Shown one piece after another: positions 23,242-31,984 of a stretch of DNA of 45,615 nt. The position numbers and the translations under genes are program-made. Each line of letters begins with the position of its first letter. The first letter of the stretch is position 1. The DNA comes from an uncultured Collinsella sp. (GTDB lineage: Bacteria; Actinomycetota; Coriobacteriia; Coriobacteriales; Coriobacteriaceae): positions 1 through 45,615 of the forward strand of contig CALAMG010000036.1 in the NCBI GenBank assembly GCA_937925715.1, given 5' to 3'. Below the pieces are notes generated by a model that searched no databases, was not told the DNA's origin, and was given only the letters and a program-made list of their open reading frames with translations.

Positions 23242-25257
23242 CTACATCACCTCCGCGTGAGGGGTCAAACCATTTGCCTTGAGCACCTCGTCGGGGAGCT
23301 CGGAATAGAAGTGCTCGGTGCCGGGCACGCGCTTGAAGACCGGACGGGTGTCCAGGCCAATACGCGGATGGCTCGAGCGGGGCGCGAAGCGATCGCCCTT
23401 GGGGAAATCGCGCGGACTCGGAACGGCGCCGGGCACCTGGTGCAGGCGGCCCGAACCGCTCTCGATGGACAGAACGGAGCCCAGAAGACCGCGGGTGTAC
23501 TCGTGGATCGGGTTAGTGAGCAGCTCCTTGGTGGGCGCCTGCTCGATAACCTGACCAGCGTACATAACCGTGATGTTGTGGGCGACCTCGGCGACCAGCG
23601 CCAGGTCGTGCGAAACGAAGATCATGGCAAAGCCGAGCTTGGCCTGAAGATCGTTGAGCAGCTTGATGACCTGCTTCTGGACGGTAACGTCCAGAGCGGT
23701 CGTGGGCTCGTCGCAGATGACCAGCTTGGGGTCGCGGGTAAGGGCCATAGCGATCAGGACACGCTGACGCTGGCCGCCGGAAAGCTCGTGCGGATAGCTC
23801 TCAAGCGTGCGCTTGGGATCGAGGCCGACGAGCTCCAGGAGCTCCTCGGCGCTACGGGTTCCGCCGCGCTTGGTGAGCTGCTTCATCTGGGCAGAGATGA
23901 GCATGGAGGGGTTGAGCGAGGACAGGGCGTCCTGATAGACCATAGCGATATCGGTACCTCGCAGGCCGAACCACTCCTTCTTGCTCATCTTGAGCAGGTC
24001 ACGGCCCTCCCAGAGGACCTCGCCGGAAAGGTGCTCGTCCTCATCGGTCAGGCCCATGATGGCCAGCGTGGTGATGGACTTACCGCAACCGGACTCGCCC
24101 ACCAGACCCATGGTCTGACCAGGACGGACGTCAAAGTTGACATGGTCGACGACGTTGATATCACCGTGATGCTCAAACTGAATGCAGAAGTCACGGACCG
24201 AGAGAATCGGTTCGACAGACTCGTCGGGCACATGGCGATCGTCACGCTTGAGCTCAACATCGCGCAGGGCGCCAAGGCGAGCGGAGAGGGACTGGGCCTG
24301 CTCCTTGTAGGCGCGAACGGGGTCGGAGACCAGCAGGTCGGCCTCGCGACGCTTGGAGGAATCGGTCGGATCCAGGGCGGCGGAGGGAGCAGCGGCCATG
24401 GCGTCGGTAATGCCCTCGGAGAGGATGTTGAGCGCCAGGCAGGTGATCATGATGGCCAGACCCGGGAACAGCGCCTGCCACCAACGGCCGGCAAGCACGC
24501 CGCCGCGGGCGTCGGCGAGGATGTTGCCCCAGGTAGCGGTGGGCTCCTGAATACCAGCGCCGATGAAGGTCAGCGAGGCCTCGAAGATGATGGCGTCGGC
24601 GACCAGGGTAACGGTGAAGACCATGATCGGGGCGATGCAGTTACGCAGAACATGCTTGATCAAAATCCACGGAGCCTTGGCGCCGGAAACGATGACCGCG
24701 CGGACATAGTCCTCGCCGTACTCGGACACGATGTTGGCACGCACGATACGGGCAATCTGCGGAGTGTACATAAAGCCGATGGCGAAGATGATCGACGGCA
24801 CGGAGTTGCCAAGGATGGAGACGAAGACGGCCGCGAGGGCGATGCCCGGGATGGACATGATGATGTCCAAGATACGCATGATCGTCTCGGAGACGGCCTT
24901 GCGCGAAACCGCTGCAAGGGCGCCCACGACCGAGCCGCAGACCAGAGCCATGGCAGTGGCGCCAAAGCCGATAATCAGCGAGTAACGACCACCGTAGAGC
25001 ATACGCGACAGAATGTCGCGACCCTTATCGTCGGTACCGAAGATAAATCCGTTGCCGGGAGCCTGGCGAGCCGTAAAGATCTCGACCGGGCTATAGGGGG
25101 CAAGAAGGGGCGCCAGAATCGCAGTCAGGGCGACCAGCACCAGCACGACGGCGGCAATCTTAGAAGACAACGTCATCTTCTTCCAGCCACCGAGCTTGAG
25201 CCCCTTAGAGGCAGCCTTCTCGAGCTGCTCGGTTTGCTTCTCTCGAATCTTTACCAT
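23242..25257 (-). CDS. fused permease-ATPase of a peptide-type ABC transporter, SatC-like
   Basis: A 671-aa fusion of OppC- and OppD-type subunits. Residues about 1-300 are the permease, with a first membrane segment near 32-55, external FGTDDKGRD and loop YVRAVIVSGAKAPWIL. Residues about 335-640 are the ATPase, with GESGCGKSI, LSGGQRQR, LVICDEP and FVSHD. From memory, the sialic-acid ABC transporter of Corynebacterium glutamicum (SiaEFGI) has the same fused subunit, which supports a sialic-acid role. The usual C-terminal cysteines are replaced (GDRFAPRSSHP), so no Fe-S site is expected. The frame runs unbroken through the join. It starts 3 nt after satB. Confidence 0.87.
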   Translation of the reverse strand: MVKIREKQTEQLEKAASKGLKLGGWKKMTLSSKIAAVVLVLVALTAILAPLLAPYSPVEIFTARQAPGNGFIFGTDDKGRDILSRMLYGGRYSLIIGFGATAMALVCGSVVGALAAVSRKAVSETIMRILDIIMSIPGIALAAVFVSILGNSVPSIIFAIGFMYTPQIARIVRANIVSEYGEDYVRAVIVSGAKAPWILIKHVLRNCIAPIMVFTVTLVADAIIFEASLTFIGAGIQEPTATWGNILADARGGVLAGRWWQALFPGLAIMITCLALNILSEGITDAMAAAPSAALDPTDSSKRREADLLVSDPVRAYKEQAQSLSARLGALRDVELKRDDRHVPDESVEPILSVRDFCIQFEHHGDINVVDHVNFDVRPGQTMGLVGESGCGKSITTLAIMGLTDEDEHLSGEVLWEGRDLLKMSKKEWFGLRGTDIAMVYQDALSSLNPSMLISAQMKQLTKRGGTRSAEELLELVGLDPKRTLESYPHELSGGQRQRVLIAMALTRDPKLVICDEPTTALDVTVQKQVIKLLNDLQAKLGFAMIFVSHDLALVAEVAHNITVMYAGQVIEQAPTKELLTNPIHEYTRGLLGSVLSIESGSGRLHQVPGAVPSPRDFPKGDRFAPRSSHPRIGLDTRPVFKRVPGTEHFYSELPDEVLKANGLTPHAEVM

Positions 25258-25260
25258 AAT

Positions 25261-26217
25261 CTACACCGTCCTGATGCGCGGGTTGATGAGCAGGTAGAGC
25301 ATGTCAACCACGATGTTGATGATGATGAAGGCAAGAGCAACGACGATAACGACGCCCTGAACCAGGTTCGCCTCGTTGCCCTGAACGCCCTGCAGAATCG
25401 CGGTGCCCATGCCGGGGAGGTTGAAGATAACCTCGATGACGACGGCGCCGCCCATGAGGTAACCGATCTTAAGACCGAGGGTGGTGACCGGGGTGATCAG
25501 CGCATTGCGAAGAACGTTGATGCCGACGACGACCTTCTCGGGAACGCCGGCGCCACGAGCCATACGGACATAATCCTTATCGAGCTCCTCGACCATGGCG
25601 GTACGCACGATACGAGTCATCTGGCCCGTCAGCGGAAATGCCAAGGCGATAGCGGGCATGATCATACGTCCCAGATAGCCAACCGGATTCGTGGTGAAGT
25701 GAGGCAGAGCACCCGATGCCGGGAGCACCTTAAGGTAGGAAGAGAACAGCAGGATCAACAGAACGGCAAGCCAGAACGACGGGGTTGCCAAGCCGGCGAT
25801 GGAAAAGACGCGGATCACTTGGTCCGGCCATTTGTCGCGATACAGTGCCGCGATGACGCCGAGCAAAAACGAAACGACCGCACCGATGGCAAGACCGATG
25901 AAGGTCAGCTGCATCGTGACGGGCAGGGCCGTGGAGATGCGCTTGGCAACGGAGTTGCGAGCAGCACCATAGGTGCCCATGTCGCCATGGATCAGATCGC
26001 CCATATAGCGCACGTAGCGCACGGGCCAAGGGTCGTCCAGACCATACTTCTCATGGTACTCGGCAACCGCCTCGGGCGAGGCACCGTCACCCAACGCCGT
26101 GTAGGCGGGGTCGGTCTTGGAGAACGACATAAGGAAGAACACCAGGACGGTGACGCCCAATGCCATGATCGGCAGCGCCACAAGACGCCTTCCAATCAAA
26201 CGTAGCAAGTTGTTCAC
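25261..26217 (-). CDS. peptide-type ABC permease, SatB-like (sialic acid uptake)
   Basis: A 318-aa OppB-type permease: N-terminal LIGRRLVALPIMALGVTVLVFFL, about six membrane segments and coupling loop YVRMARGAGVPEKVVVG. The start is a GTG at 26217 with AAGGGGAG just upstream; the longer frame to 26250 overlaps that site. It pairs with the permease half of the SatC-like fusion. Confidence 0.88.
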   Translation of the reverse strand: MNNLLRLIGRRLVALPIMALGVTVLVFFLMSFSKTDPAYTALGDGASPEAVAEYHEKYGLDDPWPVRYVRYMGDLIHGDMGTYGAARNSVAKRISTALPVTMQLTFIGLAIGAVVSFLLGVIAALYRDKWPDQVIRVFSIAGLATPSFWLAVLLILLFSSYLKVLPASGALPHFTTNPVGYLGRMIMPAIALAFPLTGQMTRIVRTAMVEELDKDYVRMARGAGVPEKVVVGINVLRNALITPVTTLGLKIGYLMGGAVVIEVIFNLPGMGTAILQGVQGNEANLVQGVVIVVALAFIIINIVVDMLYLLINPRIRTV

Positions 26218-26278
26218 GTTCTCTCCCCTTTCTTTTGTCGGTAGGACCAACTGGTATATGAGTACGGATACTCATTAC

Positions 26279-26302
26279 AAGACCCGAGCGACATCGTTGC
26301 CG
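26279..26302 (-). terminator. intercistronic hairpin between satA-like and satB-like genes
   Basis: Stem AAGACCCG/CGGGTCTT. Reading leftward it is followed by GTAATGAG with no T-run, so it is probably leaky. It occupies the same position (binding protein to permease) as the hairpin in the opp operon. Confidence 0.55.
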
Positions 26303-26374
26303 CCCGGGTCTTTGTTTCAACTATGAGGATACGGCCCCAATGACCGACATCCTGCATACAGACTCAAGCGAGTC

Positions 26375-27988
26375 TTACGCCTTGACGGTCGCAACGCCCC
26401 TGAAGGACATGCTCGTCGTGCCGATGCCCTTGAAGCCATCGAGGGCCTCGCCGTTGGGCGCAGTGGACGGATCGTCCCAGGAAGCGGAGACGGTCTTGAC
26501 GTGGACAACGGGGTACAGAACGGCGTTGTCGGCAATGATGTCGAAGCACTCGTTCCACTTCTTCTGCTGCTCGTCGCCCTCGGCGGCAAGAGCCTCGTCC
26601 ATGAGACTGTGGAGCTTCTGCCACTCAGCGGACTCCTTCCACGGGCAACGGGTCTGCATCCAGACGTTGTCGCCGTACCACCAGTTGAGCAGCAGGTCGG
26701 GGTCGGCACCGAAGCAGGAAGGATCGCCAGGGGCAAGGAGGATATCGTAGGCCTCGCCGCCGTCGATGGCAGCGTAGGTGGCCGGCGAGGTATCGGTCTG
26801 GATGGTCACATCGAAGCCGAGAGCGTCGAGGTCGTTCTTGACCTGGGCGGCCATGCCCTTAATCTGCTCGTTGTCGGTGGTGCGCAGGGTGATGGCACCC
26901 GGGGTGATGCCAGACTCCTCGATGAGCTTCTTAGCCTTCTTGGCGTCGGTCTTGTACACCGTGGAAGCCTCATGATAGTTGGTGAAGCTCTTGGGCAGGT
27001 AGCAGCTGGCAGCGGTGGCAAGGCCGGCGAAGGTGTTGCTGACCATCTTCTCGGTGTCGAGCGCATACATGACAGCCTGACGGACCTTGACGTTGTTCCA
27101 AGGCTCCTTGGCGACGTTGAACATGATGAAGCGGGTGCCGAAACCCTGAACGTTATCGATCTTGCAGCCGGCGCTCTCAAGCTGGTCGACGGCGTCAGCG
27201 GTAACGAGCTCCATAACGAGCGTGGAGCCCTCCTGCTGAGCGGTAACGCGAGCGGTGGGGTCGGTCAGGATGCTGTACTGGATCTTCTTATCCTCGGCAG
27301 CATACTCACCGTTGTACTCAGGATTGGGAACCAGGGTAATCTCGGTATCGGAGATAGAGTCGTACATCCAGGGGCCGGAGCCGATCGGCTGCTTGGCGCG
27401 ATCCTCCTCGGTCTGAGTGGCCGGGGTAACGCGGACGATGGCCAGACGATCCTTGAGCAGGGAGAAGTTGGGGACCTTGGTCTTGACCGTCACGGTGCTG
27501 GCGTCCTTGGCCTCGATGGACTCGAAGGGCTGGAAGAACGGAGCATAGGTAGCGGAAGCGGCGCAAGCGGTGTAGGAGGCAACGACATCGTCAGCGGTGA
27601 CCTCGGTGCCATCGGAGAACTTGGCGCCCTTGCGGATGGTGACCTCGAAAGTGGTGTCGTCCACGGACTTAGGATCGTCGGTGGCGAGCTCGTTGAAGGT
27701 GCTGTAGTCGTGGTAATCGATGCCGTAGAGGCCCTCGACGACGTGCCAGTTAGCACCCAGGCCCACAGCGGAGCCGGTGCTGGCGGGATCGAAGCTGGAC
27801 GGAGCGTAAGCGGAACCAGCGGTGATCACGCCGCCGCCACGGTTGGCGGAATCGGTGGAACCGGAAGCGGAACCCTCGTCGCTAGAGCTGCCACCGCAGC
27901 CGGTGAGACCAAGCCCTGCGACAGCAGCGACGCTGCCGGTGAGGCCGAGGAACGAACGCCTGGACATACCCTTGTTGATGATGGCCAT
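26375..27988 (-). CDS. SBP family 5 binding lipoprotein, SatA-like (sialic acid uptake)
   Basis: A 537-aa extracellular binding protein. The signal region has twin arginines in MSRRSFLGLTG, close to the Tat consensus, and lipobox LTGC followed by GGSSSDEGSASG. The mature part is SBP_bac_5 (FSDGTEVTADDVVASY and VRQAVMYALDTEKMV). It is clearly diverged from the OppA in this window. Sialic acid as ligand is inferred from the fused SatC-like subunit and the nan genes downstream; a peptide ligand is not excluded. ATG at 27988 follows AGGAG. Confidence 0.85.
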   Translation of the reverse strand: MAIINKGMSRRSFLGLTGSVAAVAGLGLTGCGGSSSDEGSASGSTDSANRGGGVITAGSAYAPSSFDPASTGSAVGLGANWHVVEGLYGIDYHDYSTFNELATDDPKSVDDTTFEVTIRKGAKFSDGTEVTADDVVASYTACAASATYAPFFQPFESIEAKDASTVTVKTKVPNFSLLKDRLAIVRVTPATQTEEDRAKQPIGSGPWMYDSISDTEITLVPNPEYNGEYAAEDKKIQYSILTDPTARVTAQQEGSTLVMELVTADAVDQLESAGCKIDNVQGFGTRFIMFNVAKEPWNNVKVRQAVMYALDTEKMVSNTFAGLATAASCYLPKSFTNYHEASTVYKTDAKKAKKLIEESGITPGAITLRTTDNEQIKGMAAQVKNDLDALGFDVTIQTDTSPATYAAIDGGEAYDILLAPGDPSCFGADPDLLLNWWYGDNVWMQTRCPWKESAEWQKLHSLMDEALAAEGDEQQKKWNECFDIIADNAVLYPVVHVKTVSASWDDPSTAPNGEALDGFKGIGTTSMSFRGVATVKA

Positions 27989-28098
27989 GTCTTCTCCTAT
28001 CAATAGAGAATCTTACTCGGGAGCACCTAGACGTGCCCCCGCGCAACTTGCGGACGATATATACCTTACCTACCGACGAACCCAACTGAGGTGCCGCG

Positions 28099-28193
28099 CT
28101 CGGCGACCGATACATACATACGCTTGAACGGTATTTACTACCGTTCACCGAATTCGTTGACAAACGATTCGCCAGACAGTATGTATCGGCGAG
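28099..28193 (-). promoter_or_regulatory. structured leader before the sialic-acid transporter genes
   Basis: A closing stem joins 28107-28117 to 28179-28189 (11 bp, CCGATACATAC) and continues as CTCG/CGAG past a 4-nt bulge. Within it are two hairpins: a 9-bp stem at 28125-28147 (TGAACGGTA, 5-nt loop) and CGAATTCGTT/AACGATTCG at about 28150-28171. This is a three-way junction. It begins about 24 nt after the candidate start site and ends 110 nt before satA. The 9-bp repeat could equally be a protein operator. The rest of this 363-nt gap shows no gene. Confidence 0.5.
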
Positions 28194-28223
28194 GTGAGAT
28201 ATCAGTCTTCGTCAACCCACAGG

Positions 28224-28252
28224 ATAGCAGGGTTTTTGCTTGGGTTAGTCAA
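28224..28252 (-). promoter_or_regulatory. candidate promoter of the sat-axe-nan cluster
   Basis: Minus strand TTGACT (28247-28252) and TGCTAT (28224-28229), 17 nt apart. An AAAACGTT motif (28252-28259) abuts the -35. The -10 is weak. Confidence 0.4.
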
Positions 28253-28351
28253 ACGTTTTAGCGTTAATAAAACCCGAAACCAGCAGGCAATCATGGCGAA
28301 ATAAATGGTTGAAAATCGCGCAATCATGTATATCAGTTGTTTGGCTCGTGT

Positions 28352-30298
28352 TTAGCTATCGGAATGGCCAGCCGCCGCCTCGGCGCGCTCGGCATTCCAT
28401 GCAACGAGCGCCTCGTGGACCGCCTTGGCAACATCGGCAGGTATGCCGCGAACTTCCGCGATCTCTTGCTCGCTCGCCGCGCGCAAACGCTTCATCGAGC
28501 CAAAATGGCGCATAAGGGCACGTTTTCTGGTGGGTCCCACGCCTGGAACGTCATCGAGCACCGAAACCGTCATGGCTTTATCGCGCAACTCACGGTGGAA
28601 CGTGATGGCAAATCGGTGGGACTCATCGCGTACCTGTTTAATTAGATAGAGCGAAGCAGACCCGGTCGGCAGCACGACAGGAGTCTCGTCCCAAGGCACA
28701 AAAACTTCCTCGTCGGCCTTCGCCAAGCCACAAACTGGTATATCGAGCCCAAGAGCCTCAAGTTGCTTGATCGCAGCGGTCAATTGCGGCTTACCGCCAT
28801 CGACAACGAGCAAATCGGGGCGCGAGCCAAAGCGCTCGTCGGCCATGCGCTCGGGAGCATAGCGTCGTCCCAAAACCTCGGACATCGACACGAAGTCGTT
28901 TGCCTCGTCCAATTCGGCCTGAATTTTAAAACGACGGTACTGGCTCTTGTCGGCGCGCCCGTTGGTAAACACCACCATCGAGGCGACCGTAAAGGTGCCA
29001 TGCAGTGTAGAGATATCGAAGCACTCGATACGCAACGGCGGCGATGGCAGCGCCAACGCACTTTCGAGCTCCAGGAGCGCTTGATTGGTGCGGTCGTCAG
29101 CGTACCCCGTTCGCATCATGTAGCGCATGAGGGCATGGCGCGCATTTTTGGATGCCATATCGAGCAGACGGTGCTTTTCGCCACGCTGCGGCCTATGGAG
29201 ATGGCAGGAACGCTCACGCTTGCCCGCAAGCCACTCCCCCAGCGCCTCCGCATCCTCAAGCTCGACGGAAAGGTTGACCTCAGCTGGAATATCAGCCGTC
29301 TCGTCGTAATAGCGCTTAAGAAAGCCCGACTGGAGCTCTTCCTCGTCAACATCAAGACCCTTGTCGAGAATGAACTCGCAGGTGCGAACTGTTCGGCCCT
29401 CGCGAACGACGAAGACGCAAGCGGCGGAGATGGTCTCCTCGCGATAGAACCCGATGACATCGATATCGACACTGGAGGGAAAAACGACTTGCTGACGATC
29501 GTCCAGACCCCTGATGACCTCCAAACGACGTTTGACGCGTGCCGCGCGCTCAAAGTCGAGCGCCTCGGCGGCATCCGTCATCTCGGAGGTCAGCTCATCG
29601 ACGACATCCTTGCGATGGCCCGACAAAAAGCGCTCGACACGCTTGACGTTCTTGGCATAGTCTGCCGGGGAAATCGCGCCGACACACGCACCCGGGCCGC
29701 GCCCGACATGGTAGTCAAAGCAGGGACGCCCGTTTTGTGCGCAAATCATATTGACGATGTCTTCCTCGCCCTTGTGGGACTCGATGGTACGGCGACAACG
29801 ACGCCACTCCGCACAGGATGCAGAGCAGATGGGGATAACCTTGCGCAGCGTATCTATCGTCTCACGTGCCGCACGGCTATCGGTATAGGGTCCAAAATAG
29901 CGCGTTCCCGGCTTATGACGCTCACGCGTGTATTTGATCGCGGGATACAGGTCGCCCTTTGTAATGGCGATAAAGGGGTAGCTCTTGTCATCCTTGAGGT
30001 CGACGTTAAAGTACGGATGGTACTGGCCGATCAGGTTGCGCTCGAGTACAAGCGCCTCATGCTCGGTTTCGACAACGATGTAGTCAAAGCTCGCCACCAG
30101 CTGCATCATCAGCGGGATCTTTTGACGCTCATCCTGCAGTGTCACGTATTGACGCATGCGGGCGCGCAGGTTTTTCGCCTTGCCCACGTAGATGACATCG
30201 CCCTTGGCATCCTTCCAAAGGTAGCATCCGGGCTGTGTGGGAACGCGCGAAACCTGCTCGGCAAGCGTTGGTATGTTGTCGTGACCGGCCACGCGCAC
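28352..30298 (-). CDS. uvrC: excinuclease ABC subunit C
   Basis: A 648-aa nuclease making both incisions in nucleotide excision repair. Domains: GIY-YIG (about 18-95, with PGCYLWKDAKGDVIYVGKAKNL), UVR helices (about 200-240), the RNase H-like C-terminal nuclease (about 380-540, with RIECFDIS and LLVVDGGKPQL), and helix-hairpin-helix motifs at the end (DDVPGVGPTRKRALMRHFG). The GTG start directly follows the murJ stop codon, so it is translated from the ybaK-murJ-uvrC message. No strong terminator is seen after it. Confidence 0.95.
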   Translation of the reverse strand: MRVAGHDNIPTLAEQVSRVPTQPGCYLWKDAKGDVIYVGKAKNLRARMRQYVTLQDERQKIPLMMQLVASFDYIVVETEHEALVLERNLIGQYHPYFNVDLKDDKSYPFIAITKGDLYPAIKYTRERHKPGTRYFGPYTDSRAARETIDTLRKVIPICSASCAEWRRCRRTIESHKGEEDIVNMICAQNGRPCFDYHVGRGPGACVGAISPADYAKNVKRVERFLSGHRKDVVDELTSEMTDAAEALDFERAARVKRRLEVIRGLDDRQQVVFPSSVDIDVIGFYREETISAACVFVVREGRTVRTCEFILDKGLDVDEEELQSGFLKRYYDETADIPAEVNLSVELEDAEALGEWLAGKRERSCHLHRPQRGEKHRLLDMASKNARHALMRYMMRTGYADDRTNQALLELESALALPSPPLRIECFDISTLHGTFTVASMVVFTNGRADKSQYRRFKIQAELDEANDFVSMSEVLGRRYAPERMADERFGSRPDLLVVDGGKPQLTAAIKQLEALGLDIPVCGLAKADEEVFVPWDETPVVLPTGSASLYLIKQVRDESHRFAITFHRELRDKAMTVSVLDDVPGVGPTRKRALMRHFGSMKRLRAASEQEIAEVRGIPADVAKAVHEALVAWNAERAEAAAGHSDS

Positions 30299-31981
30299 CT
30301 ACTTGCGACGAAGCAGCGCCGAGACCTCGGGCATCTTAAGGACGACGGCAAGGCCAAAGGTAACAACAAGCGAGGCGACACCCGCAACGCAAACGTAGCC
30401 AAGAGTAATCAGAATCGAGCCGCCAAGTGCCCCGACAAAGTGTTCAAGCGCCCACATGACGCCGGCGCCTGCGGCAGCACCTAGGCCACCGAGCAAAAGG
30501 CCAAAGAAACCGCCATGTAGGATAGATTTGACCTGAAGGCCACGCAGGCGACGACGCAGCCACCACAGCGAACAGCCGACCAAGATCACGTAGTCGACGA
30601 CATACGAAAGCGCGATTGCCGGCATACCGAAGCCCAGCACAACGCCAAACAGCAGAACCGAGCCGGCCTGGCCGATGGCGGAATACAGGCAATAGCGGCT
30701 ATAGGGCTTCATGTCGAGCAAGGCAGAGAAGCTCTTCTGCATCAACACGACCACGCCGTAGAGCGGCAGCGAGAGCGCCAGGTAGACAAGGTACTCGGAC
30801 ACCAGAGCCACGCCGGATTCATCGAACTTGCCAGCACAGTAGATCATATTGAGCGGACGTGCGAAGACAATCAGGTACAGTGCGAACGGAATCAGGAAGA
30901 ACAGCATCTGGGCGACGCCACGCGAAATGCCCGTGCGAACGCTGTCGTAATCCTTCTCCTGTGCGTCATGAGAGAGCTCGGTATAGAGCGCCGTCGAAAG
31001 CGAGGCGGCAATCAGCGCGTAGGGCAGCGTGTACCACAGGCGCGCATAGGCGATGACGGAAGGACCCGTCTCGGGCTGGACCACCAGCGCGGCAGCGTTG
31101 GTGATAGAAGTCGAGACAAACATGCACACCGTGGCGAGCAGCGTCGGGATACCGAGCGCAATCGTCTGGCGCAGCGCGGGGTCCTTAAAGTCGATATGGA
31201 TATGGGGATGCACGCCGTGCTTGCCAAGCGCGGGAATCTGACATGCCATCTGAACAAAGACACCGAGGGTCGTACCGGCCGCAATCAAGATGATGCCGGC
31301 ACGTTCGCCAAACTGTGCGGACACGGGCGCAAAACCCATAAAGCTCGCAATGACGATCACATTGTTGAGGACCGGGGCAAACGTCGACCAGAAGTAGTCG
31401 CGGTGTGCGTTGAGAACGCCCGAGAACACCGAGCCCAAACCATAAAACAGAATCTGGATGGCAAAGAAACGGAACATGAACGCAGCGGTATCCATGCTGC
31501 CACCGTCACCCGAAAGGAACGATTGTGTCCAGATAAAGCCCGGGGCGAACACGGTCCCCAGCAACGAAATGCCACCCAGCACTAAAAGCAGAATGCCGAG
31601 CAGGTTGCCCACGTACTCGTTCGAGGCCTCGCGACCCTGCTCACGCCTCACGCCCATGTACACGGGCAAAAACGCCGTCACGAGCATGCCGCCCATCACG
31701 AGTTCGTAGAGCATATTGGGCAGGTTGTTGGCGACCTGATAGGAGGACGAGAGCAGCGACATGCCGATAGCGGCCGCCATTGCCCACGTGCGGATAAAAC
31801 CGGTGACGCGAGACACGATAGTCAGGATGGTCATAAGCCCGGCAGAACGACCAACCGTGGAGTAGTCCGACGAGCCCATGTCGTCAGTGTCATCTCGCGA
31901 CGAAGAAGCTTCGGATGAGGGTGTCTGAGGCGCAGATTCTTTTGCAAAATGAGCTCCGCGCTTCAATTCTTCCTGCGGCAT
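30299..31981 (-). CDS. murJ: MurJ/MviN-type lipid II flippase
   Basis: A 560-aa membrane protein with about 14 segments after a polar N-terminal tail of some 45 residues. Family marks include ILTIVSRVTGFIRTWAMAAAIG, NNLPNMLYELVMGGMLVTAFLPVY and the A-R-L-W-Y-T-L-P-Y stretch in helix 8. It exports the peptidoglycan precursor lipid II. It starts 3 nt after ybaK and is followed directly by uvrC. A role in polysaccharide export would be the alternative within the MVF family. Confidence 0.9.
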   Translation of the reverse strand: MPQEELKRGAHFAKESAPQTPSSEASSSRDDTDDMGSSDYSTVGRSAGLMTILTIVSRVTGFIRTWAMAAAIGMSLLSSSYQVANNLPNMLYELVMGGMLVTAFLPVYMGVRREQGREASNEYVGNLLGILLLVLGGISLLGTVFAPGFIWTQSFLSGDGGSMDTAAFMFRFFAIQILFYGLGSVFSGVLNAHRDYFWSTFAPVLNNVIVIASFMGFAPVSAQFGERAGIILIAAGTTLGVFVQMACQIPALGKHGVHPHIHIDFKDPALRQTIALGIPTLLATVCMFVSTSITNAAALVVQPETGPSVIAYARLWYTLPYALIAASLSTALYTELSHDAQEKDYDSVRTGISRGVAQMLFFLIPFALYLIVFARPLNMIYCAGKFDESGVALVSEYLVYLALSLPLYGVVVLMQKSFSALLDMKPYSRYCLYSAIGQAGSVLLFGVVLGFGMPAIALSYVVDYVILVGCSLWWLRRRLRGLQVKSILHGGFFGLLLGGLGAAAGAGVMWALEHFVGALGGSILITLGYVCVAGVASLVVTFGLAVVLKMPEVSALLRRK

Positions 31982-31984
31982 CGC

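Noticed and set aside
23134..26205. A 1,023-codon open frame on the plus strand
   Set aside because: It lies exactly antisense to the three SatB/C/D-like genes, which have clear family motifs. Long antisense frames arise from the codon bias of this GC-rich genome. The translation shows no domain.
28289..28328. Direct repeat GCAATCATG, two copies 31 nt apart
   Set aside because: Too short and only two copies; no promoter or gene feature depends on it.
17558..28351. Sialic-acid block as a recent mobile island
   Set aside because: No integrase, transposase, tRNA-end duplication or obvious change in codon style was seen. Only the displaced uvrC hints at insertion.
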